Shown here in pieces: positions 55,346-64,000 of a stretch of DNA of 64,000 nucleotides. The stretch is from Salvator merianae. Taxonomy: Eukaryota > Chordata > Lepidosauria > Squamata > Teiidae. The notes beneath the pieces are model-generated. The model searched no databases and was not told the origin of the DNA. It worked only from the letters and a program-made list of their open reading frames with translations. Each line of letters starts with the position of its first letter. Position 1 is the first letter of the stretch. The translations under genes were made by a program, and so were the position numbers. The stretch covers positions 61,023,433 through 61,087,432 of the forward strand of contig QVOM02000126.1 in the NCBI GenBank assembly GCA_003586115.2, in the 5' to 3' direction.

Positions 55346-55906
55346 GTTTTAAGAGCCATATATTTTGTTCTTCCCACCCATCACTCTGTACTTTTGGGAT
55401 TTTAACTAATATAATCTCTCGAAATATCACCTACCTTGCCTTCTAAAAGTGTGTGAAGTTCACCTTAGACATCTTTCCAAATGTGCAGGATGTTCTGATA
55501 CTTAATGACTTATCAAAAAATTTTATGCAGCAGAGCGTTCTATGAAATGCATGTTTTTTTGCTGACCCTATGTTCACAAAATTATTTCTAGATCTTACAG
55601 GGCATGAACAGCTGCTTCTGGCATGGGGAAAGGTGGATAATTTATAACCATCATCCCCTGCTATTCATAGTTAAAGTGTTTAGCCTTAGGCCTAATAAAA
55701 CATTAGGAAGTAAATTGCAATTTTAATTTCTTTGGATCCATGTTTTTATAGGGAGGAACAGGGGTGGATAGCAATTGATTTATATAGAGTAAGTAAAAGG
55801 GAGATTTTCTTTGTGTTTTGATTAGGGATGGATAGTATGGATCCTGTACCTCTCATCAATATTCAATACCTTTACTAGGAAGTCTACAATTTTAACAGAA
55901 GTGAAC
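55346..55906. other. unrecognised DNA, no gene seen
   Basis: AT-rich; ends at the TTA of the MITE chain. Confidence 0.4.
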
Positions 55907-55909
55907 TTA

Positions 55910-56416
55910 GGAAGTTTCCACTCTTCAATGCACTCCAGTTTAAGGTCAATGGGTCTCCCTTCTGCACCACTGGTGCAGTCTAAGGGAGGCCCCACCCCTC
56001 CTGCTATGGTTCATTTGCATAGGATGAAGCATAGACCAGACCAAAATTGACTAGGAGACCTCAAATGGCAACCTGGTATATTACAGTTGTAGACCTCTTT
56101 AAAGAGGGCTTACTAGCAGCATTAAAAGAGATGACAGAGATGTGCAGATGGCACACACCTCCATGGTCCAATATACCATGAAGGACACATTTCAGCAATG
56201 AAATAAGGCACACTGCTGAAATAGGTCCCCTGGGTGCTCTGAAACCAAGAACTTTTATCCTTGGCTGTCAGAGCCTTAGGAAACAACTCTGAAGCTAGCA
56301 CAAACTTCAGAGGTGGTGTCGGAACAGGTGTCAGTGTAGATGGCCACTAATCCAGGGACAGATCATTCTGGTACAGGGTGGAACAAGTAACAAGCAAAGT
56401 AAGTGCAGAAACAGCC
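55910..56416. mobile_element. first MITE of a three-element chain, 507 bp, TSD TTA
   Basis: Left GGAAGTTTCCACTCTT and the inverse of the right end GGCTGTTTCTGCACTT match at 11 of 16. TTA flanks both sides (55907-55909, 56417-56419). The interior has AAGGGAGGCCCCACCCCTCC, also in reverse sense in worn GGGCC-TIR copies, and CAGAGATGTGCAGATGG. Confidence 0.75.
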
Positions 56417-56419
56417 TTA

Positions 56420-56541
56420 GGCTGTGTCTCCATTATGCAGCAAAGACACCTTAGGTGATGCCAGGGTCCATTACTCCCAGTGGAGACCAGCTGCTTTGAA
56501 GTCTTGATCAAGTGTCTTTACTGCATAATGGACATACAGGC
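56420..56541. mobile_element. second MITE of the chain, 122-bp palindrome, TSD TTA
   Basis: Left GGCTGTGTCTCCATTATGCA and the inverse of the right end, GCCTGTATGTCCATTATGCA, pair over the whole arm and on through GCAAAGACACCT / AAGTGTCTTTACTGC. TTA at 56417-56419 and 56542-56544. Confidence 0.85.
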
Positions 56542-56544
56542 TTA

Positions 56545-56744
56545 GGTTATATCCACATGCATTAAAAAAAGGCTCAAAAATGGCTTAAAGGTGGTAGAAT
56601 GTGGCAGCTGGTGTTCCACCTCTAATCCACATTAAAGGACAGAAAATGCCCTTTGGAAGGTGGGATGGGGACACTAGAATGTGACAGCTATCATCTCCTA
56701 GTCACCCCTGGAGTTGCCTTTTTTCACTATATGTGGATGCAGTC
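56545..56744. mobile_element. third MITE of the chain, 200 bp, TSD TTA
   Basis: Left GGTTATATCCACATGCATTA and the inverse of the right end, GACTGCATCCACATATAGTG, are TIR partners. TTA at 56542-56544 and 56745-56747. The inner AGAATGTGGCAGCTGGTGTT and AGAATGTGACAGCTATCATC are direct relatives, a small internal duplication. Confidence 0.8.
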
Positions 56745-56747
56745 TTA

Positions 56748-57322
56748 GGTTGCAAATCTTAACACAGTTATTGGGGGTTATGTTCTACTGATGTTTGTTA
56801 AGTTTAGTTCTAGGTTCATTATGCATAGAATTCCAATGTTTCACATGATTAAAACAACAACAACAAACCTTTTGCAATATCAGATGGATCTTACATTTCC
56901 ATTTTGTGAAAACAGCACTAACATACCATACATGGCACTTAAACATTTATATACATTTACTTGGTGATGTTAATGACCTCTTATAGTTATCCAGTAAACT
57001 ACTGGCAAGGTTGGAGAGGGAGGCAAGATCATTTGTTGCATATGATTTTATATACAAAAACATGCTGCCAGGTGAATGGCATGGGGTACAAATGACATTT
57101 GCTCTAGTGCAGGAACCGGAACACAGCTGTGAGGGGAGCCCTTATCACGGCTTCCTTGTTTCCACACTACTAAGTCCTCACTCTGAAAATTTTGGATGTT
57201 GAATGCCCTTTGGTTATTTGAAGCTGCTTCAAGCGTCAATCACATGTGGACTTTTTTATCAAATATGTAGCATCTGAAAGGTCATCAAAGGATATTTTTC
57301 AGTAGAAGAAAAGGAAGGAAGA
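56748..57322. other. unrecognised DNA, no gene seen
   Basis: AT-rich with short frames only. Confidence 0.4.
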
Positions 57323-57324
57323 AA

Positions 57325-57375
<51 letters not shown>
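57323..57375. repeat. (GAAA)n microsatellite
   Basis: About 13 GAAA units, with purine-rich decay on the left side from 57305. Confidence 0.95.
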
Positions 57376-57857
57376 GATACTGTATTTGCTTTTAAGTTGC
57401 AAAAAGTATTTAAATCTGCATTAGTCTCTGCTTATCATTAGCTGTTTTATCTTTCACAGGAGGCTATGGCTTGAAAAGAGTTTTCAAGTAGCTCTAATGG
57501 GTAATGTATTTCTGAAAGAGACTGCTCAGAAAAAGGGAACCTATCAAAAATACCAAAAGGAAAGGGGGGCGGGGGGGCAGGAAGACAGACTACAAATTTA
57601 GAACACACTCAAGGATATACAAAATTATTGTTTTAAGACTGTAATAATATAACTAATGATTTGGAATTCAGTATTATTGAACTAAATGGGCATACTGTTG
57701 AGTAAACATGCCTAGAATTGAACTGGGGAAAGAAAAAATGTAATATAGTTTCTTCCTGTGCAAATTTATATACTTTTGAGTCATTTGAAACTCTGCAATA
57801 ACAAAGCAGGTCCTCTCAAAACAGTTTTACTTCTGCACATGCATTTGAAAACATAGG
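57376..57857. other. unrecognised DNA with one old repeat
   Basis: At about 57666-57725, ATTATTGAACTAAATGGGCA, then GAGTAAACATGCCTAGAATT is a diverged copy of the 45268 family. A short G-rich run lies near 57566-57579. Confidence 0.4.
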
Positions 57858-58289
57858 GGGCTTTTTACACTTTCTACTGTAGAACAGGATAATTCCAGCA
57901 CTGCTTGTCTGGAAACCTTACCTGAAGCCAGCAGGCACAATCGCCCAATTGGGTGCGAGATGCCCAGTTGGGCCCACATGATGCCCCAATCATCGCTGTG
58001 TGATGCCCAATCATGCCTGCATGTTGCCTTGATTAGGCCCGATTGCACAGGTGTGATCTGTTGACCGCAGCAACCCAGTCGTGTACCACCAGGTAAGTGT
58101 GGATGCACCTTACCAGGAGGTGACTATCATCTCCTGGTAAGTTTGTGGATCACTAATTAGTGTTCCACTGGAAGTAGTGATCAGAAGCGGCTGTAGCCCG
58201 CTCCTGGCTGTTCGGGCCTCTGCACGGTGTGGGTGCACTTGACTGGCAAGCATTCTTGATGCTTGCTAGTATCAAGTATGAACAGGCCC
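57858..58289. mobile_element. GGGCC-TIR element, 432 bp, with CCAATTGGG modules
   Basis: GGGCTTTTTACACTTTCTAC at the left and ATCAAGTATGAACAGGCCC at the right, with AGG on both sides (57855-57857, 58290-58292). The interior CGCCCAATTGGGTGCGAGAT, TGATGCCCCAATCATCGC and GATTAGGCCCGATTGCACAG shares modules with 25540-25985 and looks like a shorter relative without the full inverted repeat. Confidence 0.75.
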
Positions 58290-58362
58290 AGGGTGTTTCT
58301 CATTTATCCTGCATGATCCAAATCAACTAGTCTAGATCAAGCAGTCCATTAATATGGATCTT

Positions 58363-58504
58363 GGACCTTTCTGCACTTTCTACCTTAGAATGGAATAATT
58401 ATAGTCCAGCTGCTCCTGGTATAGCTATGGAGTGCTTCGCAGCTGTACCAGGAGCAGCTGGACTATAATAATCCCATTCTAAGGTAGAAAGTGCAGAAAG
58501 GCCC
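58363..58504. mobile_element. near-perfect hairpin MITE, 142 bp, TSD CTT
   Basis: Left arm GGACCTTTCTGCACTTTCTA, CCTTAGAATGGAATAATTAT, AGTCCAGCTGCTCCTGGTAT; the inverse of the right arm reads GGGCCTTTCTGCACTTTCTA, CCTTAGAATGGGATTATTAT, AGTCCAGCTGCTCCTGGTAC. That is four differences in 60. CTT lies at 58360-58362 and 58505-58507. The loop is about 20 bases. It is the most intact palindrome in the window. Confidence 0.9.
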
Positions 58505-58507
58505 CTT

Positions 58508-59067
58508 GTCCCCCACACTGCCCTGAAGCTCAAGTGAGTGTGTAGCCAGTCTCCAAAAGCTCTGACAGTGAGGAAAGAAAATTCCTGGCCTTGGAGCTCA
58601 CCTTTTGTCAGTGCAATAAGGCATATCAATGAAATAGGTCCCGCATGGCCCTAATACACTGGTAGGGCTAGTTATCAAGGTCTACCAACATTCCTGTCTA
58701 TAGAATGTGAGAAGCATTTTTCACCAGTTTGTGTATCTTTGATATAAGCAGTGGCAGCTCATAAATTTAATGAAGGATGATTGCAGATACAGGCTGGGAG
58801 ATTGCTGGATGTGAAAACACACACCTCCCCATGGGCAGCTCATGCATAGGGTCACCAAGGAAAAGTGCATCCCTCATGATCACCCAGCCAGCACATGTGA
58901 CCATCCACTCTTAAAATAATGAGCTGCCACTGGATATAAGTGAACTTTAACTCAGAGCACTTTAATTCAGATGACCACACAATATGCAATCTAGGGCATA
59001 TATCCAAATGAAGGAAGAAAGTGGCATCAATAGTCAAGAAAAACCTAGATAAGTATTTAAGTGTCTC
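58508..59067. other. unrecognised DNA, no gene seen
   Basis: Two direct phrases about GCAGCTCAT(A/G) and GAGCTGCCACTGG near 58750, 58840 and 58920 suggest an old repeat with inverted halves (AGTGGCAGCTCATAAATTTA versus AATAATGAGCTGCCACTGGA), about 190 bp apart. No gene. Confidence 0.4.
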
Positions 59068-61040
59068 TACTTGTAGATGTTCAGTTGTGAAGTCTTGTCC
59101 AAGTCTTCATGATCCCATGGACCACAGCATGCCAGGCGCTTCTGTCCTTTATTGTTTCCTGGAGTTTGCCCAAGCTCATGTCCAATTCTTCCATGACACT
59201 ATTAATCCATCTTGTCTTCTGCTGCCCCTTTCTCCCACAATCTTTTCTGGCATCAGAGTCTTTTCCAAGTCCTGTTTTCTCATTATGTGGCCAAAGTCTT
59301 TGAGTTTTAGCTTCATTATTTATCCTTCTAAATGAACAGTCTTTAGTATTATTTGATCTCCTTGCAGTCCAAAGGACTCTCAGAAGTCTTCTCCAGCACC
59401 ACAATTTCAAAATGTCAGTTCTTCAGCATTCAGCCTCATTGTGATCTAACTCTCACAGACATATATTACTCCTGGGAAAACCATAGCTTTGACTATACAG
59501 GCCTTTGCTGGCAAGATGATCTCTCTGTTTTTGGTATGCTGTCCATGGGCCTGTTCGCACTACCTCGGTAGTCTGTTAGCTAGAACGGAGGCTTTGCACT
59601 GCGGTGGGCATGCGCCTCCCCTGATCTGAACCACGCCTTTCCCGATTGGAACCCGATGCTGGGTAAAGCAAGACAAGTAATTACCTGTCTTCATTCTGAC
59701 TTGCATGATCGAGTGAAGAACAGGGAAGGTGCTTTCGCACTCCCTTCCTGGTTTGAAATGGAGGTGGGGAGGGGCTGGCATGGCTGCGCAGGCATGGTCC
59801 GCTGCTTTGTAACCTGGTCTGCTGCTTCGTAACCAGGTTTGCCCTTTGGGCTTTGCAGCCTGGCTGCCGTTATGAAGTCAGCTCCGAAAGGAGCCCCTCT
59901 AGCTTCGAAGCAGTACTCTATGGTTCGGATTGCTAGACCTATCTAGGCATCTGTGCCTCTATGGTTCATGACCTCATTTCCTGACTAGGGGATTCCCATC
60001 CACACCGCTGCCACTGCTGATCAGCTTGAAGTCTGTTTCTCTGGCTGTAAGTGCGTATGGCACTCAGCAGAGTCCAACCTCTCTGATCTGAAGCCTACTA
60101 ATGAGACCATTCTATGGAGGTAAGTGTGAATAGGCCCCATGTTTGCCATAGCTTTCCTCCCAAAGAGGAAACATCTTTTAACTTCTTGGCTACAGTCACT
60201 GCCTGTGGTGTTCTTTGAGCTCAAGAAAAGAAAATCTGACACTGCTTCCATTTCTTCCCCTTCTATTTGCCAGGAAGTGATGAGACTAGATGCTGTGATC
60301 TTAGTTTTTTCTTTAACATTGAGCTTCAAGCCATCTTTTTCACTCTCCTCTTTCACTTACCTCTCATCAAGAGGCTCCTTAATTCTTCTTCATTTTCTGC
60401 CATCAGGCTGATACTGTCTGCATATCTGAGATTGTTGATATTCCTCCCAGCTAACTTAATTCCAGCTTTTGATTCATCCAGCCTGACGATTTGTTTGATA
60501 TAGTCTCATATAAGTTACATAAATACGTTGACAATATACAGCCTTCTTGTATTCCTTTCTAAATCTTGAAACAATCAGTTGTTCCATGTTCAGTTTTAAG
60601 TGTTGTTTCTTGAACTGCATACAAGTTCCCCAGGAGAAAGATAAGGTGGTCAGGTACTCCCATCTCTTTAAGAACTTACCACAGTTTGTTGTGGTCCACC
60701 CAGACAAAGCTTTTAGTAAACAAAGGAGCAGAAGATATATATATTTGGGAACTCCCGTGCTTTCTCCATAATCCAGTGAATATCGGCAGTTTAATCTCTT
60801 CTGGTAGTTCTCAATTCAGAAATGCTACTGAAGCTTAGCTTGCAGGAATTTGAGCATAACCTTGATAGTCTTTAGTAGTTTGAACATTTTTTTTTTTTTT
60901 TGGCATTGCCCTTCTTTGAGTTTGGAACATAAGTTGACCTTTCCCAATCCTCTGGTCACTCTAGAGTTCCTCACATTTGCTGGTATATTGAATGCACCAC
61001 TTTAACATCATTTTTTAGGATCGAGTATCCTACTGCCCAT
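59068..61040 (-). mobile_element. Bov-B (RTE) LINE: reverse transcriptase to 3' end
   Basis: Minus-strand reading gives ILKNDVKVV near 61010-61030, RYADSISLMAENEEEL at about 60385-60430 (the YADD box reads YADS, one catalytic Asp lost, 60413-60424), then GLKLNVKEKTKITASSLITS, and after a MITE the C-terminal LWCWRRLLRVLWTARRSN and MEELDMSLGKLQETIKDR. It ends near 59068. Stops and frameshifts are present. It is colinear with the endonuclease part at 62400-63565. Interrupted at 59547-60137. Confidence 0.85.
59547..60137 (+). mobile_element. GGGCC-TIR MITE inside Bov-B, 591 bp, TSD CAT
   Basis: GGGCCTGTTCGCACTACCTC at the left, GTAAGTGTGAATAGGCCC at the right, CAT on both sides (59544-59546, 60138-60140). 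The Bov-B coding sequence ends in ...ATGGCAAACATG on one side and resumes at ATGGACAGC on the other, sharing that ATG. The interior is the 5546 sub-family in the same direction, including a short duplicated GCTGCTTYGTAACCWGGT segment near 59800-59840. Confidence 0.95.
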
Positions 61041-61145
61041 CTGTTCTATGGCCTTGCAGTGAGGACAGTGTCCATGCTGTGATGTCTGTTCCACCATAGA
61101 ACAGGATAATTATCCTGTTCTATGGTTGAAAGTGTGAACAGACCC
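61041..61145. mobile_element. truncated GGGCC-TIR MITE right end
   Basis: TTGCAGTGAGGACAGTGTCC, CTGTTCCACCATAGAACAGG, ATAATTATCCTGTTCTATGG (a palindrome), TTGAAAGTGTGAACAGACCC, then TTA. The left part of the element is missing where it meets the Bov-B sequence. Confidence 0.6.
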
Positions 61146-62399
61146 TTAGACTTAGGATTCCTTGAAAACAATGACAGAACTTCATTAAAAGTCCAGCAAA
61201 CAGACTTGAAATCAGCAGAAATGGTAATAACTAATGCAATTTGTGAGAATTAGCTGGTATTACAGTTAGACAATTGCTAGGGGCAGAGAAGGAAAGAAAA
61301 AAATAAAAGGAGTCTTGAGTCTCAACCTTCCGTAGTCTTCTTTTGGCAGATCTTCACCAGGCTAAAAAGAAAAAAAAATGTAGTGTGGATCTCTGCATAT
61401 GGAAGAGTGAAAATGCTCCATAGTCCTCATTCCCTTAGTGAAAACATACTTTTCCAAGGTGGCAGGAAAGAGAGAGGTGAAGATCCCTCTTCCAGGTGAA
61501 ATCAGCTCAAAAGGAAGCTTTCTCTCCAGTGCAGCAGAAGGCAGGAAGAATCAGCGATCAGCCAGGAAAAAGGGGATGTGATGGATGATCTTAGGGTGAG
61601 ATCTTCTTTCTTCAGTAATGTTAAAGTGATTTCAACATTAGGTGGGGAAAAATGTTTATACATAATGGGAAAGAACCTGAACTTTTATGCTCTTTTTCCA
61701 AGTGAAAAAGGGGCAAACTAGCTCATTGGATGAAAGATGGATTGAAATCCTGATTTTTTCATAGGTCAGTTTGCAACAAGAATTTAAAATTATTGGTCTT
61801 TTTAGGAAAGAGAAGTGGGAAGAAAAAGCAGATGTGAGGCAGGTCATGTCCAGTTTGTTGACAAGTAAAATGCAGATAAAAGGATAAAGCAAATAGCTAG
61901 ACTTTTGTGGCTGCCTGACAATGTTGATGGACTTAAGTGGATAACCTTTACCTGAACAAAGATTCATCCCTGGCTTGAACCATTTGGTAATTACTGCTGT
62001 TCACACTTTTAATGAGAAGTTCCTCAGATGTAGATTTGTCTTTACTAGAACAATAGGTTAGACTGAATTGCTAAATAGTTCCCATTAAGTCTTTGAATGA
62101 GTTACTCTGAGCTAGTTCTTTGTCCTTTGCAAATGACTTTCCAAGCCTCTTTCTACCCCAGAGAAACAGAAGATTTTGCAATACTTCTGGTCTTTTTAAA
62201 CTTAGGTTTGTATTTTCTAATATGGATACTGGTAGGTAAAATGAATTCCAGGCTCTTGGGTCCAGTTACCTGTACCTGCAACCTAGATGCCAATTGTATT
62301 TATGATACCCATGTCAACTTTTGTTGGTCAGAAGTGTTTGTACCTTTGCAGAGCCTTGCCTTTTAGTGGCACAACACTCTAGGGCCTTGGAATTGTGGC
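61146..62399. other. non-Bov-B DNA between two Bov-B parts
   Basis: 1.25 kb without recognised content. A 103-codon minus frame at 61656-61967 has no similarity to Bov-B or anything else I know. The Bov-B region expected here (end of endonuclease, start of reverse transcriptase) is absent, so it has been replaced, or the two Bov-B parts are separate insertions. Confidence 0.45.
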
Positions 62400-63565
62400 T
62401 ACACTATTGACCATCTGGTGATGTTCATGTGTTGTGTTGCCTTTTGAGCTGTGGAAAAGAGTGTTTACTATAACCAGAGCGTAATCTTGCAAAAATCTAT
62501 TAGTCTTTTTCTGCACTGTGCCTTATCCCAGATTATATTGTGGAGTAAAGGCCTACTGTCCAGATGCTAGTGCAGACTATGGCAATCCCTGCTTAGGTTC
62601 TCCTATAGTCTGCACCAGCACGTGGATAGCAGGCTGCTATTACAGTATATAATTCAGTGCAGAAAGGGCCAAGTCTCTGCCTCTTTTAGTTTATAATCCA
62701 AGGCCAAACTTGCCTGTTATTGCTGTTATCTTTTGATTTTCTACTTTTGCATTCCAATCCTCTGTGATGAATTTGGCTTTTTTTTAAAAAAAAAAATTTG
62801 TGGTGATTTCTAGAAGGTGTCATAGGTCTTCACAGAACTAGTCAACTTCAGCCTCTTCAGCATCAGTGGTTGGATAATAGACTTGGACTACAATAATGCT
62901 GAATGGTTTCCTTGGATTCAAACAGAATTCATTCCCCAGTACTACTTTTCTCACTCTTTTATTGACTTTCAGGGCTACTCCATTTCTTCTACGGAATTCT
63001 TGCCCACAGTAGTAGATATAATGCTCATCTAAATTTAATTCACTCATTCCCATTCATTTTATTTACTGACTCCCAATATGTTGATGTTTCATCTTGTCAT
63101 CTTCTGTTTGACCACATCCAGTTTACCTTGGTTGCTAGATCTTACATTCTAGGTTCCTATGCAATATTGTTCTTTACAGCATTGGACTTTCCTTTCACCA
63201 TCAGACACATCCACAGCTAAGTGTCCTTTTGGCTTTGCTCAGCTGGTTTTATTTTTTCTGGACCTACTTGTAATTGCCCTCTACTCTTTTCTAATAACCT
63301 ATTGGTCACCTTCTGACCTGATCTTCTTGACATCTTCTGGTGTCATGTGTTTTAGCTTTTTGGTACTGTCCATGGAATTTTCTTGGCAGTGATAGTGGAG
63401 TGGTTTGTCATTTCCTTTTCCAGTGGATCACCTTTTATCAGAACTCTTTATTATGACTTCTTTGTCTTGAGTGGCTCTGCATGGCACAGCTCATCACTTT
63501 ATGCAAACCCTACCACCATGACAAGGCAGTGATTCATGAAGGGGAAGTATGTACTTACAATCCCA
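62400..63565 (-). mobile_element. Bov-B (RTE) LINE: 5' region and endonuclease
   Basis: The 5' side (63565 down to about 63170) carries ATGAATCACTGCCTTGTCAT, then GTGATCCACTGGAAAAGGAA and AAACCACTCCACTATCACTG, typical of the Bov-B leader. The apurinic-type endonuclease begins with DEHYIYYCGQEFRRRNGVAL and QVYYPTTDAEEAEV at 62838-63053, then DWNAKV and TGKFGLG at about 62710-62765. A MITE at 62503-62670 follows, after which NTLF and a degenerate segment continue to 62400. Frameshifts are present. Confidence 0.85.
62503..62670. mobile_element. palindromic MITE of the 27626 type inside Bov-B
   Basis: GTCTTTTTCTGCACTGTGCC, then TTATCCCAGATTATATTGTG at the left; CAGTATATAATTCAGTGCAG, then AAAGGGCC at the right. 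The centre AGATGCTAGTGCAGACTATG fits the family. The endonuclease reading of the Bov-B resumes on the other side within a codon or two; the target duplication is unclear (left TTA, right AAG). Confidence 0.75.
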
Positions 63566-63594
63566 TAAATGATATAATTATTTTTTAATTAAAA

Positions 63595-64000
63595 TTGATT
63601 GCTTACCAGTAACATAAACCTTTTATGTATATATGCACCTATTATAGATGCAATGGGGAAAAAAATGAAGAATTCCATGACAAATAGCATATGGAGGAGG
63701 AGGAGGAGGAGGAGGAGGAGAAGGAGGAGAAGGAGGAGAAGGAGGAGAAGGAGGAGAAGGAGAAGGAGAAGGAGAAGGAGAAGAAGAAGAAGGGTTCTAA
63801 TAACTGGAAATTACAATGCAAAAGTAAGAGCAATGAAGGAACCTGGTATAACAAGAAGATTTGGATTAGGTATATGCAATAAAGGCAGCTGGGAGGTTCA
63901 CTGAGTACTACAGAGGGAATTTCTTATTTATTGTCAGCACCTGTTCAAGCAACATAAAACCAGATTCTACACATGGACATCAACAGATGGATGACACCAA
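63595..64000 (+). mobile_element. Bov-B (RTE) LINE endonuclease fragment, opposite strand, cut by the window edge
   Basis: Plus-strand translation gives LCIYAPIIDAMGKKMKN, then, after a trinucleotide expansion, VLITGNYNAKV and GITRRFGLGI, then after a frameshift LFKQHKTRFYTWTSTDG. These align with the endonuclease blocks of the minus-strand copy (QVYYPTTDAEEAEV, DWNAKV, TGKFGLG). The 5' 200 or so codons are absent and the 3' part is outside the window. Confidence 0.8.
63692..63793. repeat. (GGA)n/(GAAGGA)n microsatellite inside the Bov-B fragment
   Basis: GGA units, then GAAGGAGGA, then GAAGGA and GAA units, about 100 bp. Read in frame it yields long Arg, Glu/Lys or Ser/Phe runs, depending on frame. 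It sits between the YAP and GNYNAKV motifs of the endonuclease. Confidence 0.95.

Noticed and set aside
63599..63904. Protein with a long Arg or Glu/Lys run
   Set aside because: The run is a (GGA)n microsatellite within a dead Bov-B fragment.

Overview
This window looks like non-coding nuclear DNA from a squamate reptile (lizard or snake). The repeats say so: two tRNA-derived SINEs of the Sauria type, whose tail resembles the RTE/Bov-B LINE; several Bov-B LINE pieces; LINE pieces of the CR1/L2 clade; a Penelope-like element; and a very dense set of short non-autonomous DNA transposons. I found no exon, gene, RNA gene, CRISPR array or prokaryotic feature that I can support. The open reading frames are short and either lie in simple repeats or palindromes or are decayed LINE fragments, so the window is best read as a gene desert or intron packed with mobile elements. 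Identifications come from reading alone; no database was searched.

The dominant component is about 35 short elements with terminal inverted repeats (TIRs) of the form GGGCCTKTTCNCACTTNCC (here called the GGGCC-TIR group). Many are bounded by identical 3-bp target duplications: TAA, TTA, TAT, TTT, CTT, CAT. This resembles PIF/Harbinger MITEs. They fall into sub-families: 350-480 bp copies carrying a TTGGAATG motif inside (1607, 23860, 35237, 43011, 52790); about 580-bp copies (5546, 22293, 29218, 59547); 140-190-bp palindromes with an ATTCTGGATTATATCC motif (27626, 29868, 51617, 62503); and small palindromes with other ends (13816, 28605, 46490, 56420, 56545).

A second group has eight copies with TIR TAGGGATGTGCA and 8-bp target duplications, which fits hAT (7579, 8552, 11884, 19476, 32455, 36771, 41749, 54771). 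Seven are 330-365-bp AT-rich copies; the copy at 36771-37366 is a 596-bp CpG-rich variant built of duplicated palindromes. A separate 746-bp fold-back element lies at 53421-54166.

Layout. 1-7 kb: unique DNA with MITEs and a SINE. 7.05-9.1 kb: a CR1/L2-type LINE interrupted by three DNA transposons. 9.7-24 kb: MITEs, hAT copies, a Penelope-like fragment (15.4-16.0 kb) and two unclassified dispersed repeats. 25-31.9 kb: the densest MITE stretch, with a long inverted repeat (25.5-26.0 kb), a CpG-rich MITE (29.2 kb) and a nested pair (30.8-31.9 kb). 32-55 kb: scattered hAT and GGGCC-TIR copies, LINE 3' ends (34.6, 38.3, 40.0 kb) and quiet unique DNA. 55.9-56.7 kb: three MITEs head to tail with TTA at each junction. 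58-64 kb: a hairpin MITE, then a Bov-B LINE on the minus strand interrupted by MITEs, facing another Bov-B fragment on the plus strand at the window end.

The elements give a relative history: LINEs are the oldest layer, and MITEs and hAT copies landed in them later, in one case so precisely that the empty site can be read directly.
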